Below, in pieces: positions 1-10,027 of a stretch of DNA of 64,000 bases (position 1 is its first letter; the number at the start of each line of letters is the position of its first letter). The position numbers and the translations under genes are program-made. The DNA comes from an uncultured Flavobacteriaceae bacterium (GTDB taxonomy: Bacteria; Bacteroidota; Bacteroidia; Flavobacteriales; Flavobacteriaceae), in the NCBI GenBank assembly GCA_943789465.1, contig CALSUF010000002.1, forward strand, positions 695,952-759,951, written 5' to 3'. A model generated the notes under the pieces. It made no database searches. It was not told the origin of the DNA and saw nothing but the letters and a program-made list of their open reading frames with translations.

Positions 1-2119
1 TAACCTGCTTTTTGGAGCAACTGTTTATAACAACACAAATAATAAAAGTACAATTTCTAACGAAGAAGGCGCGTTTATAATTGCATCCAAAATAGGCGAA
101 AATAAGCTCATCATTTCGTATGTTGGCTATACACCCATAGTAATCAATATTGATGGAAACACTACTAATATAGGAATAATAAAACTAGAAAATGACAGTT
201 TAGAAGAGGTTGTTATTTCTGGGACGCTAAGCCAAGTCTCAAAACTTAAAAGCGCCGTACAAATTGAACTCTATTCTGCTGATTTTTTTAAAGCGACTCC
301 AAAAGCGAGTTTCTTTGAAGCCATTGAAGGAATCAATGGGATCAGACCTCAGCTCAATTGTAACGTGTGCAATACGGGTGATATTCATATCAACGGACAA
401 GAAGGCGCCAATACAATGGTTTTAATTGATGGCTTGCCTTTAGTAAGTGGTCTCTCTACTGTGTATGGACTGTCTGGTATTCCTCAATCACTCATCAAAC
501 AAGTGGAAGTAATAAAAGGCCCTGCCTCTACCCTTTACGGTTCGGAAGCTATTGGAGGTGTCATAAATTTAATTACAAAACTTCCTGAAAATGTACATCG
601 CTTTAACATCGATACCTACACAACATCGTGGGGTGAATTAAATGTAGACCTCGGAGCTAAATATCAATTAAAAACTATTCAAGGTTTGATTGGCGTTAAT
701 TACTTTAACTACTCCAATCCAATTGATACTAATGAAGATGGGTTTACCGATTTGACTTTACAACACCGAATTTCAATTTTCAATAAGATTAAAATGAAAA
801 GAAATAGTATTGCTTTTCGTTATTTTTATGAAGACAGATGGGGTGGTGAAATGAGCTGGAATTCAGATTATAGAGGCGGCAATCAAGTCTATGGAGAAAG
901 CATCTATACAAGTAGAATTGAAATGTTTGGAAAGTATGATGTTTCCAAACATTTGTTTTTACAATACAGCCTCAATAATCATGATCAAAACTCGGTATAT
1001 GGCACTACTTCCTACAACGCATTGCAAACAATTGGATTTGTTCAAGGTGTATATTCCAAGGCATTAAAAAACCACAACCTCTTAGTCGGAGCCACCTATA
1101 GATATACCAGTTATGATGATAATACTCCTGCAACGGAAGTAAAAGAGGTCACATCCCTTCCGGGTTTATTTATTCAGGACGAATGGAAGCTTGGAAATTC
1201 TCAAACTCTACTTTCTGGAATACGATATGATAAAAATTCTGTTTATGGAGATATTTGGACGCCAAGACTCAACTACAAATGGGCCAGTAAAAATGAAAGC
1301 TCTGTTGTGCGTCTTGGATTTGGAACAGGATATAGAGTGGTCAATGTATTTACAGAAGACCATGCAGCTCTTACAGGCGCTAGAGATGTTGTATTTACGG
1401 AGGATATTCTCCCTGAAAAATCATGGAATGTGAATATAAATTGGAATCAAAAACTGTATTCTAAGTTTGGAACTATTTTTGATTTAGACCTAAGTGTGTT
1501 TAAAACAGAATTCTCAAATAGAATTCTTCCAGATTATGAAACCAATCCGAACCAAATTATATATAGTAATTTAGATGGAAAATCGGTCACTCAAGGAATC
1601 ACCTTAAACATCAATAGCTTGTCTGCTAACGGACTAAAAGTAAATTTAGGAGCGACTTTTATAGATTCAAAAATCATTCAAAATAACGAAACCGAATACC
1701 CCTTCTTAACCGAAAAATTTTCAGGAAATTATAGAATAAGTTATACGATTTACAACCCTAAAATCACATTTGATTTATCTGGAACAGTCATTGGGCCTAT
1801 GAAACTTCCCTTGCTTGGTGCGCTAGACACTAGAGACCCAGAAAGCCCTGTTATCAATATAATGAACCTTCAAACAACCTATAGTTTTAAGGAATTTGAA
1901 TTGTATGCTGGCATCAAAAACATCTTCAACTTTAAACCCGCTTCCAATAGTATTGCTCGTGCTTTTGACCCTTTTGATACAGGAGTTGAATTTGGAAATA
2001 ATGGCCAAGTAATTGCCACTCCAAATAATCCTAATGCCCTGTCATTTGACCCTAGTTATGTATACTACTCCAACCAGGGATCCAACGGGTTTCTAGGACT
2101 CAGATATCATATAAAATAA
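1..2119 (+). CDS. TonB-dependent receptor, 5' end outside window
   Basis: Outer-membrane active transporter, partial: the reading frame is open from base 2, so the start lies upstream. The visible N-terminal part is a carboxypeptidase-D regulatory-like (beta-sandwich) domain ending near base 200. A plug domain follows (VLIDGLPLVSG, VEVIKGPASTLYGSEAIGGVINLIT), then a barrel that ends in an aromatic-rich strand (FLGLRYHIK). A CNVCNTGD motif sits at the start of the plug. A GTG at 365 is not the real start, because homologous sequence continues upstream of it. The gene converges on the CotH gene with a 4-bp gap. The substrate cannot be told from sequence. Confidence 0.9.
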   Translation, partial: NLLFGATVYNNTNNKSTISNEEGAFIIASKIGENKLIISYVGYTPIVINIDGNTTNIGIIKLENDSLEEVVISGTLSQVSKLKSAVQIELYSADFFKATPKASFFEAIEGINGIRPQLNCNVCNTGDIHINGQEGANTMVLIDGLPLVSGLSTVYGLSGIPQSLIKQVEVIKGPASTLYGSEAIGGVINLITKLPENVHRFNIDTYTTSWGELNVDLGAKYQLKTIQGLIGVNYFNYSNPIDTNEDGFTDLTLQHRISIFNKIKMKRNSIAFRYFYEDRWGGEMSWNSDYRGGNQVYGESIYTSRIEMFGKYDVSKHLFLQYSLNNHDQNSVYGTTSYNALQTIGFVQGVYSKALKNHNLLVGATYRYTSYDDNTPATEVKEVTSLPGLFIQDEWKLGNSQTLLSGIRYDKNSVYGDIWTPRLNYKWASKNESSVVRLGFGTGYRVVNVFTEDHAALTGARDVVFTEDILPEKSWNVNINWNQKLYSKFGTIFDLDLSVFKTEFSNRILPDYETNPNQIIYSNLDGKSVTQGITLNINSLSANGLKVNLGATFIDSKIIQNNETEYPFLTEKFSGNYRISYTIYNPKITFDLSGTVIGPMKLPLLGALDTRDPESPVINIMNLQTTYSFKEFELYAGIKNIFNFKPASNSIARAFDPFDTGVEFGNNGQVIATPNNPNALSFDPSYVYYSNQGSNGFLGLRYHIK

Positions 2120-2123
2120 TTAT

Positions 2124-4718
2124 CTAATTCTTGATTATTTTTTTAACAAACGATTCGGTGTCGGTTTGAATTTGTAAAAGGTAAAGTCCATTTTCAAAAT
2201 TACTCATATCCAATTCAAATTGTTGGTTATTTAGATTGTAAGTATCGAATAACTTACCATTAACACTCCAAAGTTGTATCGTTGAAATTTTCCCACTAGC
2301 ACTATTGATTTTTAACTTATCCGATACTGGATTTGGAGCTACGCTTATAAAGTTTCCATATTGAAAAGCGTTTACAGATAAATTTTCCGCAGTATCATTT
2401 TGAGCAATCCAACTACTTGCCAAACTATTGTCTGAATCCAAACTAACAAGTTTCAGAAAAGCGCCATTTCCATCGGCATCTTCTGGCCATGGCAATACAT
2501 CCTTGTACTTGACTTGGTCAATAATATTTCCATAGGCATCTCTTAGAACTAAATCTTCGCTGTCGTTAGACAAGTTTCTTGAAAACTCTCCAAAAGAGTC
2601 AAAACCATAGCGTTGCAAAAAGGACTCGCTTTTGTTTGATAAAAATATAGAGCCTCCACCAGAAACAGTCGCACCGTTTTCAAATTGATAAGTAAAGCCT
2701 AAGCCTCCAAAATAAATACCTTTCAAATCAACCACTGATGAACTGTTATTTTTTATTTCAATAAATTCAAAATCATCTGAATCTAATGCCTCGTCTACCA
2801 AAGGATTGTAATTGATTTTAGAAATTACTAAAGGCGGCGTTGTGATAGTAGCACACAAACTGGTATCTGTAAGCTCGTTTGAAATCCAAGTAATACGCGC
2901 AGAAATAAAATCTTTTATATCAATGATCTGTTGTTCAAATACACCTATGGTTCCAGTGACAGTTTCTTGACGTTCAACAGCTTCAGAAATGAGCGCAGTA
3001 GTTGTATCAATAAATGTAAAAATTTCACCTGAATTTAAAGGCATCCCAGTAGCTGTAAGCGTTTGCCATCGTTTGGCTAAGTAACATTTAAATACCTCAT
3101 CATCAAAGAGGTCTTTCCAAAATTTTGGACCATCGTTTCCTCCGAAATTAAATTGCCAAACATCTGTTTTACTTCTATCATAGCTCCAAAAGAATAAATC
3201 ATTACCATATGTTAAATTAAAATCCCATATAGGGCCTGCTCTTAGTTTCCCATTGCGATCTTTATGAAAAAAGGTGCTGAATTCATACGCATCTGCATTG
3301 GAAGCAAACTCATTGAGTAACATAAAATCTACAAAAGAAGGAATGTCTATAACCGAGGGGTACCCATTGGTTATGGAGCTATCACTTGGAGCTGTTACTT
3401 TTTCTTGAAGTGATTCAAATTGCCCTTTAATATACTCATTCTGTTCTGGTTGTACCGTTGTTGGTTTTGGATGTTCGTGTACAAAATTACTTTGATATCC
3501 TAAGTAATTATCCATAGACCAAGCTGCTGTATCAGATCCTTCAATCTTATCCGTTTTAGTGATATATCCTCCTGTAAGTTTAGGCAGAGTTAATTGGGTT
3601 TCTTTTATTTTATTAATATCTATTCGGCTGTCATCTGCTTTTAGTTTTTCTTGCAGTACATAAATCCCTTGAAAATCTCCATTTAAAACAACTTCACAAT
3701 AACGCCCTCTAGATGCATAATTTCCAGTTAAATTTGAAAGTTTATAACTGATATAATCTCTAATATACGAGTCATCGTATGCAAGCCCATTCAAAATCCA
3801 ATCATTTTCTTTTGGCATGTCTAGAAGTGAAACATTAATTTTCTCACCTAAATCATCATAGGGTGTAAACGCATATTGTTTTTTATCCAATAAGGCTGAA
3901 GAAGATCCACGAACTTCAATTTTAATAGCACCATCATAATTAAGAGTTGTGGCGTCACTAACATCTGTCAATAAATTTCGCTCCCCTTCACCTTTATAAA
4001 TAATTTTCATAGTGGCATCAATTTTAGGTTCGTTGGGAATCTCTTGATCTGTTTCGATCACAACTATAGGTAAATTAGAAGACTGAAAATTAACGGTCAC
4101 TGGAACATATGGAGTAACAAACCACGAGGGTGGAGTCCTGTAATCGTAACTCGTATTATTAATTCCTAAAGACAATACAGGAAGCGCGCTCAAATCCGAC
4201 GAATCAGACGATTGGTTATGCACTTGCACCGCAAAAACATTCGTTCCTGTGTTAAGAAATGAGGGATCTACCTCAAAACGTTCAGGCCCATATCCTTGAT
4301 ACAACAAAGCTTCATGAAAGCCCTCGCTGGGCTGATCAAACCCAGGAACCTCTCCAGAAACAAGGTTTCTAGCAATCTCGTGCCCATTCAAATAAGCTAC
4401 AAAACCATCATCGTAATCAATATCTAAAACCATGAATTCTATCGCTGAAACATCTGTAATCTCAATATTTTTACGGATGTAAACAGACATTGTTGGAGAT
4501 ATAACTGTGGCATCATCGTCATCTCCAAAACCAAAACCTGAAGGCCCTGAACTCCAAATTGAAGACACAAAAAATGATTGGTTCCAATTTGCATTGGGTT
4601 GTGACGTTGGTACAAGGTAGTTCCAAATATCACCTGGTAACACTACACTTTCCCAATGGTCTATTTGAGCAAAAGTAAACAACGGGAAAATAAGGTACAC
4701 AATGTATAACTGACGCAT
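2124..4718 (-). CDS. Secreted CotH-like protein with lamin-tail domain and T9SS sorting tail
   Basis: 864 residues, ATG start followed by a signal peptide (MRQLYIVYLIFPLFTFAQ). Residues about 20-190 look like a jelly-roll module (YIRKNIEI, FVAYLNGHEIARN). Residues about 210-600 match the CotH kinase-like fold, with YVLQEKLKADDSRIDINK and AGPIWDFNLTYGND in place of the family motifs. A lamin-tail domain (about 655-760: FEFIEIKNNSSSVVDLKGIYFGG, split here from a longer stretch) and a C-terminal type IX secretion tail (SVAPNPVSDKL ... GLYLLQIQT) follow. It is predicted to be exported and surface-attached or released. Kinase activity is known only for some CotH proteins and is not shown here. Confidence 0.85.
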   Translation of the reverse strand: MRQLYIVYLIFPLFTFAQIDHWESVVLPGDIWNYLVPTSQPNANWNQSFFVSSIWSSGPSGFGFGDDDDATVISPTMSVYIRKNIEITDVSAIEFMVLDIDYDDGFVAYLNGHEIARNLVSGEVPGFDQPSEGFHEALLYQGYGPERFEVDPSFLNTGTNVFAVQVHNQSSDSSDLSALPVLSLGINNTSYDYRTPPSWFVTPYVPVTVNFQSSNLPIVVIETDQEIPNEPKIDATMKIIYKGEGERNLLTDVSDATTLNYDGAIKIEVRGSSSALLDKKQYAFTPYDDLGEKINVSLLDMPKENDWILNGLAYDDSYIRDYISYKLSNLTGNYASRGRYCEVVLNGDFQGIYVLQEKLKADDSRIDINKIKETQLTLPKLTGGYITKTDKIEGSDTAAWSMDNYLGYQSNFVHEHPKPTTVQPEQNEYIKGQFESLQEKVTAPSDSSITNGYPSVIDIPSFVDFMLLNEFASNADAYEFSTFFHKDRNGKLRAGPIWDFNLTYGNDLFFWSYDRSKTDVWQFNFGGNDGPKFWKDLFDDEVFKCYLAKRWQTLTATGMPLNSGEIFTFIDTTTALISEAVERQETVTGTIGVFEQQIIDIKDFISARITWISNELTDTSLCATITTPPLVISKINYNPLVDEALDSDDFEFIEIKNNSSSVVDLKGIYFGGLGFTYQFENGATVSGGGSIFLSNKSESFLQRYGFDSFGEFSRNLSNDSEDLVLRDAYGNIIDQVKYKDVLPWPEDADGNGAFLKLVSLDSDNSLASSWIAQNDTAENLSVNAFQYGNFISVAPNPVSDKLKINSASGKISTIQLWSVNGKLFDTYNLNNQQFELDMSNFENGLYLLQIQTDTESFVKKIIKN

Positions 4719-4870
4719 ATTAAAAATGATTGGTTAATTTTTTATTTGTAAATATAGAAATTATTAATATTAAAATTACTAATTTAAATTCAACTATTTA
4801 CGCAAAAACAGGAAGTACGATAGCCCTTCGTTTTTAAATTTTTGTTACATTTATACTAAACTTAAATCTG

Positions 4871-5953
4871 ATGAATTCAAATTCTCTCACTAAAAGTATT
4901 TTAAAAACCATCGCTATATTAGTCGGTGTTTTTTTGTTGCTTGTATTTTTATATAAAATTCAATCTGTTCTTGTCTATATTGCCATCGCATCTGTGATAG
5001 CCTTGGTAGGAAGACCTCTCAATCTGTTTTTAAAGCAAAAATTAAAATTCCCAAACGGCTTGGCAGTCGTATCAACCATGACCTTTTTCTTTTTAATATT
5101 TATGGGACTCATCAGTCTTTTCATCCCTTTGATTAAAAAACAGGGCGAGAATCTTTCACTCCTAAACTTAGAACAATTTCAAGAAACCGTTCAGGATTTG
5201 ATAAATCAAATGAATACGTTTTTTATAACCCATGGCATTGATGTACTAGACGAAATGAAACATTACGATCTATTTGAAAATATCAACGTGATCCCTAACT
5301 TTTTGAATAATATTGTGGGTACGATTGGAACCTTAAGTATCGGGTTGTTTTCAGTAGCGTTTATTACTTTTTTCCTGATGAAAGATACCAAAATTATGGA
5401 GAATTCAATTTTTGTATTCACCAACAAAAAAAGTGAAACCAAATTGAGAAAATCCATAGAAACGATCAAACATTTACTCTCAAGGTATTTTATTGGATTG
5501 GTACTTCAAATTACCATTCTTTTTATTCTGTATTCAATAATACTAATGATTTTCGGAATCGAAAACAGTATTGTGATTGCTTTTTTATGTGCGCTCTTGA
5601 ATCTAATTCCCTACATCGGTCCCATGATCGGCTGTTTTTTAATGCTCTTTTTAACCATGAGTAGCAACCTCGGATTGGATTTTCAAAGTGAAATTCTTCC
5701 AAAAGCAACCTATGTTTTCATTGGCTATGTGTTTGCACAACTCATTGATAATTTTGTGAGTCAACCCATGATTTTCTCAAAAAGCGTAAAGTCCCACCCC
5801 TTAGAAATATTTTTAACCATCATCATTGGAGGGATTCTGTTTGGTGTGACCGGTATGATTTTGGCAGTACCCACTTACACCGCTCTAAAAGTTATCTTAA
5901 AAGCATTTTTGGCAGAAAACAAAATTGTCAAGTCGCTGACGCAAGAGTTGTGA
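4871..5953 (+). CDS. AI-2E family transporter (PerM/UPF0118-like permease)
   Basis: 360-residue integral inner-membrane protein with about seven or eight hydrophobic segments. The family-typical C-terminal block LLNLIPYIGPMIGCFL and a late GGILFGVTGMILAVPTYTALKVI segment are visible. Length is usual for the family. Family members export autoinducer-2 or act as Na+/H+ antiporters; neither can be chosen here. It starts at ATG and is followed after 19 bp by the convergent argH gene. It is transcribed alone. Confidence 0.9.
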   Translation: MNSNSLTKSILKTIAILVGVFLLLVFLYKIQSVLVYIAIASVIALVGRPLNLFLKQKLKFPNGLAVVSTMTFFFLIFMGLISLFIPLIKKQGENLSLLNLEQFQETVQDLINQMNTFFITHGIDVLDEMKHYDLFENINVIPNFLNNIVGTIGTLSIGLFSVAFITFFLMKDTKIMENSIFVFTNKKSETKLRKSIETIKHLLSRYFIGLVLQITILFILYSIILMIFGIENSIVIAFLCALLNLIPYIGPMIGCFLMLFLTMSSNLGLDFQSEILPKATYVFIGYVFAQLIDNFVSQPMIFSKSVKSHPLEIFLTIIIGGILFGVTGMILAVPTYTALKVILKAFLAENKIVKSLTQEL

Positions 5954-5972
5954 AGTAATAAAAACTACCCCC

Positions 5973-7247
5973 CTACACAGGGTATTTAGCCCTAATCTCA
6001 TCCAAGCCCAAATTATGAATACTCCCTAAATGTGTGTGGGGAATGCTTGTATCTGACTTATAAGTTCCCTGTTGTACTTGTGCCCCAATAGTTTGATACG
6101 CCTCTCGAAACGACGCCCCTTGCAGGACTAAAGAATTGATGCTGTCCACTGTAAATAGATAGAGGTATTTTGGGTCCTTCAAATCAATTGTTTTCACTTG
6201 AATTTCTTGAATGGCATAATTAAAAATATCCAAAATAGCTTCCAATTCTTCAAAGCCTTGAATCATATTTTCTTTTAACAACTGAAAATCGCGGTGGTAA
6301 CCACTGGGCAAATTATTAGTAATCAAAAGCATTTCCGTTTCTAAACTTTGAAGTTTGTTACACTTCCCACGAATCAATTCAAAAACATCGGGGTTTTTCT
6401 TGTGAGGCATGATACTACTCCCTGTTGTCAGTGCTTCTGGAAACCCTATAAAATCAAAATTCTGACTCATGTACAAACAAATATCCATTGCCATTTTTCC
6501 AAGTGTATGGGCTAAATTCCCTAAACCAGACGCAATAATACGTTCGTTTTTACCACGGCTCATTTGTGCTGCCACCACATTGTATTTTAAAGTGTTAAAA
6601 CCAAGGGCTTGAGTCGTAAACTCTCTGTCAATTGGAAACGAACTTCCATAGCCCGCAGCCGACCCCAAAGGGTTTTGATCCACCACTTTTTGAGCTGCTT
6701 GTAATACATACACATCGTCAATAAGAGATTCTGCGTAGGCAGAAAACCACAACCCAAAAGAGGAAGGCATAGCGACTTGCAAATGGGTATACCCTGGCAA
6801 TAACGCCGATTTATGCGTGTCTGCTAAGGCAATCAAAGTTTCAAAAAAAGTTTTTGTCTTGTGTTGAATCGACCCCAAACTGGTCTTATAGTACAATTGT
6901 AAAGCTACCAAAACCTGGTCATTTCTGGAGCGTGCTGTATGGATTTTTTTACCCGTATCACCTAAAGATTTGGTAAGTTCATATTCGAGTTTGGAATGGA
7001 TATCCTCAAACTGTGCATCAATCACAAAAGTACCCTCACTGATCTGTGATTGAAGACTGTCAAACACTTCTTTGATGGCGTTGAATTCTTCGGAATTTAG
7101 AAGTCCAATTTTAACCAACATTTGTGCATGCGCTAAAGAAGCTTGTATATCATAAGTTGCAATTTTAAGATCGATGTCTCGGTCGTTTCCAACGGTAAAT
7201 TTTTCAATAAATGTATCAATTGAAATGCCTTTATCCCAAAGTTTCAT
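5973..7247 (-). CDS. argH: Argininosuccinate lyase
   Basis: Last step of arginine synthesis: argininosuccinate to arginine plus fumarate, cytoplasmic. 424 residues, shorter than the roughly 460-residue enterobacterial enzyme. The fumarase/aspartase superfamily signature GSSIMPHKKNPDVFEL is present (His where many homologues have Gln), as are the upstream HTARSRNDQV and TPGYTHLQ-type blocks (LPGYTHLQVAMP). It is the last gene of the nine-gene arg operon, 2 bp after argE. No clear intrinsic terminator was seen in the short gap to the convergent permease. Confidence 0.97.
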   Translation of the reverse strand: MKLWDKGISIDTFIEKFTVGNDRDIDLKIATYDIQASLAHAQMLVKIGLLNSEEFNAIKEVFDSLQSQISEGTFVIDAQFEDIHSKLEYELTKSLGDTGKKIHTARSRNDQVLVALQLYYKTSLGSIQHKTKTFFETLIALADTHKSALLPGYTHLQVAMPSSFGLWFSAYAESLIDDVYVLQAAQKVVDQNPLGSAAGYGSSFPIDREFTTQALGFNTLKYNVVAAQMSRGKNERIIASGLGNLAHTLGKMAMDICLYMSQNFDFIGFPEALTTGSSIMPHKKNPDVFELIRGKCNKLQSLETEMLLITNNLPSGYHRDFQLLKENMIQGFEELEAILDIFNYAIQEIQVKTIDLKDPKYLYLFTVDSINSLVLQGASFREAYQTIGAQVQQGTYKSDTSIPHTHLGSIHNLGLDEIRAKYPV

Positions 7248-7249
7248 AG

Positions 7250-8314
7250 CTATAGTATTTTAGTTAATAATTGAATATATAATGTGATGCCTTCTTCAAT
7301 TTCTCGGACATAAATAAATTCATCGGCAGTATGTGAGCGAGTGCTATCTCCAGGGCCTAATTTTAGTGACGGGCAACTCAACACCGATTGGTCTGAAAGT
7401 GTTGGCGACCCATAGGTCTCTCGTCCTAAGGCTATTCCAGCTTGAACCAAGGGATGTGCTACGGGAATGGAAGATGAGTTTAGTCTTAAACCTCTGGGTT
7501 CAATCGATTCACAAGGCGCTTGTTTTTTAAGGATCTCAACAATTTCTTTGTTTGTATATTGATCATTGACACGCACATCCACTACCAATTCAACGGCTGC
7601 TGGAATGGCATTGTGTTGCTTTCCAGCATTGATTTGCGTCACTGTCATTTTTACTGGCCCTAAAGATTGTGAGTCTTTTTCGAAACGGAAATCTTTAAAC
7701 CATTGTAATACCTCTATGGTGTTATAAATCGCATTATCCGCGTTAGGGTGTGCAGCATGCCCAGGGGTTCCTTTGACAAACGCATCAAAAACCACCAGCC
7801 CTTTTTCGGCCACAGCGAGTTGCATTAAAGTGGGTTCTCCTACAATAGCGACATCAATTTTTGGGATGATGGATAGCATACTATTTAATCCAGCATCCCC
7901 ACTACTCTCTTCCTCTGCTGAAGCCACAAGAACTAGATTATAATTTAAATTTTTCTGTGCATAAAAATGTGTAAAAGTCGCTATCAATGATACCAAGCAA
8001 CCACCAGCATCATTACTCCCGAGTCCATAGAGTTTACCGTCTTCTAACTGAGCTTTGAACGGATCTTTTGTATAGCCATTATTTGGTTTTACGGTATCGT
8101 GATGCGAGTTTAAAAGCAGTGTGGGTTTGGTCGCATCAAAGTGTTTATTCACAGCCCAAATATTATTTTGAGACCGCTGAAATGGCATCTTATAGTCCGT
8201 AAACCACTGCTCTATCCGCGCAGCAGTCAAATGTTCTTCAGATGAAAATGAAGGAATTTCAATTAAATCTTTTAATAATTGAATGGCGGATGTTGTTAAA
8301 TTTTCTTTGGTCAT
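7250..8314 (-). CDS. argE: M20 deacetylase, N-acetylornithine/N-acetylcitrulline deacetylase
   Basis: Zinc-dependent M20 amidohydrolase of 354 residues. Metal-ligand blocks are visible: LLNSHHDTVKP, SNDAGGCLVS and ASAEEESSGDAG, with the catalytic Glu in the last. Because the operon carries an acetylornithine-type carbamoyltransferase and no argJ, the likely substrate is N-acetylcitrulline (or the succinyl equivalent), giving citrulline for ArgG. That is inferred from pathway logic known for Xanthomonas and Bacteroides. It overlaps argB by 4 bp (ATGA), implying translational coupling. Confidence 0.9.
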   Translation of the reverse strand: MTKENLTTSAIQLLKDLIEIPSFSSEEHLTAARIEQWFTDYKMPFQRSQNNIWAVNKHFDATKPTLLLNSHHDTVKPNNGYTKDPFKAQLEDGKLYGLGSNDAGGCLVSLIATFTHFYAQKNLNYNLVLVASAEEESSGDAGLNSMLSIIPKIDVAIVGEPTLMQLAVAEKGLVVFDAFVKGTPGHAAHPNADNAIYNTIEVLQWFKDFRFEKDSQSLGPVKMTVTQINAGKQHNAIPAAVELVVDVRVNDQYTNKEIVEILKKQAPCESIEPRGLRLNSSSIPVAHPLVQAGIALGRETYGSPTLSDQSVLSCPSLKLGPGDSTRSHTADEFIYVREIEEGITLYIQLLTKIL

Positions 8315-9099
8315 TGGATAGTGAGTGTTGTGAAAATCGCTTTGGCATCAAGCAACATTTCTGGTGTACCGATACATACTTTAGAAACCTTGTGTTCTAA
8401 AGCATAAAAACAGTTGTTTAATTTTGGGAGCATCCCAGCGTAAATCACTTGGGAGCTAAGTAGTTGTTTGTAAGTAGCTTTTGTAATGGTTTGAATGACA
8501 GAAGCGTCATCATTTACATCTTTTAAAACGCCTTTTTTCTCAAAACAATAGTACAATTCTACTTCAAATTGAGGTGCAAAGGCTATGGCCAATTCAGATG
8601 CAATCGTATCGGCATTGGTATTTAAAAGTTGTCCATTTTCATCGTGTGTGATGGCACAAAACACAGGAGAAACACCTTGTTTTAACAACAATTCCAAAGT
8701 GGATGTTTTTACCTTTATAACATCACCAACAAAACCATAATCTATAGTTGTTACAGCTCGTTTTTCTGAACTGATGGTATTGCCATCAGCACCCGTAAAT
8801 CCAAGCGCATTACAACCCAAGGCTTGTAATTGAGCGACAATCGTTTTATTAATTTTACCCGCATAGACCATGGTTATTAGCTCTAAAGTCGCAGTATCAG
8901 TAATGCGTCTGCCATCTATCATTTTCACTTCCAACCCAGTTTGATGTGCTAAGGCGGTGGCAGATTTCCCGCCACCATGTACCAAAATCTTGGGCCCTTT
9001 GAGAGATGAAAATGTTGTTAAAAAAGAAGCAAGTGATTGAGAATCGTCAATCACATTTCCTCCTATTTTAATGATCTTTAGTGGTTTCTTTTTATCCAT
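8311..9099 (-). CDS. argB: Acetylglutamate kinase
   Basis: Phosphorylates N-acetylglutamate with ATP, the second arginine step. About 262 residues, amino-acid kinase fold: IIKIGGNVIDD near the start for phosphate binding, VHGGGKSATALA, and GFTGADGNTI. The frame is open two codons further to a TTG at 9105, but the ATG at 9099 gives the family-typical start MDKKKPLKIIKIGG and is preferred. It overlaps the end of argF' and the start of argE, so the three genes are probably translationally coupled. Confidence 0.95.
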   Translation of the reverse strand: MDKKKPLKIIKIGGNVIDDSQSLASFLTTFSSLKGPKILVHGGGKSATALAHQTGLEVKMIDGRRITDTATLELITMVYAGKINKTIVAQLQALGCNALGFTGADGNTISSEKRAVTTIDYGFVGDVIKVKTSTLELLLKQGVSPVFCAITHDENGQLLNTNADTIASELAIAFAPQFEVELYYCFEKKGVLKDVNDDASVIQTITKATYKQLLSSQVIYAGMLPKLNNCFYALEHKVSKVCIGTPEMLLDAKAIFTTLTIQ

Positions 9100-10027
9100 T
9101 TTCAAGAATTTTTTTCAAGACGATTTGCGCCGCATAAGTTCTATTATTCGACTGTGTAATCACAATGGATTGCTCACTATCCAATACCGCATCTTCCACT
9201 ACGACATTTCTTCGGACAGGTAAGCAATGCATAAATTTAGCCGTTCCCAGTTTTTCTTGAGTCATCATCCAATGGGGATCTTGGGAAGTGATTTTACCAT
9301 AATCTTTGTAATTACTCCAGTTTTTTACATACACAAAATCGGCGTCTTTCAAGGCCTCATTTTGATCATAAATAACAGGGGTGTCTTTTACGATGTCTGG
9401 ATTTAACTCATAGCCTTTAGGATGGGTCATACTAAAATCTACATCAATCGTTTGCATCATTTCTATAAATGAATTAGCGACTGCATGTGGCAATACTTTT
9501 GGATGTGGTGCCCATGATAATACCACTTTGGGCTTTTGTTTCGTTTTTAATTCTTCTATCGTAATGGCGTCGGCCAAGGCTTGAAGCGGATGCCCTGTAG
9601 CACTTTCCATATTTACGATCGGCACGGTTGCATAATTCACAAAACTATTAATAATCCATTCCGACAAATCCTTGTCCTTATCTTTTAGAGATGGAAAAGC
9701 ACGTACCGCTAAAATATCCGCGTATTGCGAAATGACTTGCGCTGCTTCTTTGACATGTTCAGATGTATCAAGATTCATGATCACTCCAGATTCAAATTCT
9801 AGTTGCCATGCATCAGTCACATTCAAAACAATTACGTCCATTCCTAAGTGTTTAGCCGCTTTTTCGGTGCTCAGTCGTGTACGAAGGCTTGCATTGAAAA
9901 ACAACATCACTAGAGTTTTGTGATTCCCTAATTTTTTATACTTATAAGGATCCGATTTTAGGGCAATGGCTTCTTGAACTGTCAATACAACCGACGGAAG
10001 GTCCTTGATTTTTATATAGTTATTCAT
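9092..10027 (-). CDS. argF': N-acetylornithine (or N-succinylornithine) carbamoyltransferase
   Basis: Transfers carbamoyl phosphate to an N-acylated ornithine. 311 residues. The carbamoyl-phosphate block FFNASLRTRLST and the MHCLPVRRNVVVED block are those of the acyl-ornithine branch rather than classical OTCase. Ser89 just before the conserved EH pair aligns, from memory, with the position where Pro (succinyl-specific, B. fragilis) or Glu (acetyl-specific, Xanthomonas) sets substrate choice, so the acyl group is undecided. ATGA overlap with argD upstream and overlap with argB downstream. Confidence 0.92.
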   Translation of the reverse strand: MNNYIKIKDLPSVVLTVQEAIALKSDPYKYKKLGNHKTLVMLFFNASLRTRLSTEKAAKHLGMDVIVLNVTDAWQLEFESGVIMNLDTSEHVKEAAQVISQYADILAVRAFPSLKDKDKDLSEWIINSFVNYATVPIVNMESATGHPLQALADAITIEELKTKQKPKVVLSWAPHPKVLPHAVANSFIEMMQTIDVDFSMTHPKGYELNPDIVKDTPVIYDQNEALKDADFVYVKNWSNYKDYGKITSQDPHWMMTQEKLGTAKFMHCLPVRRNVVVEDAVLDSEQSIVITQSNNRTYAAQIVLKKILENG

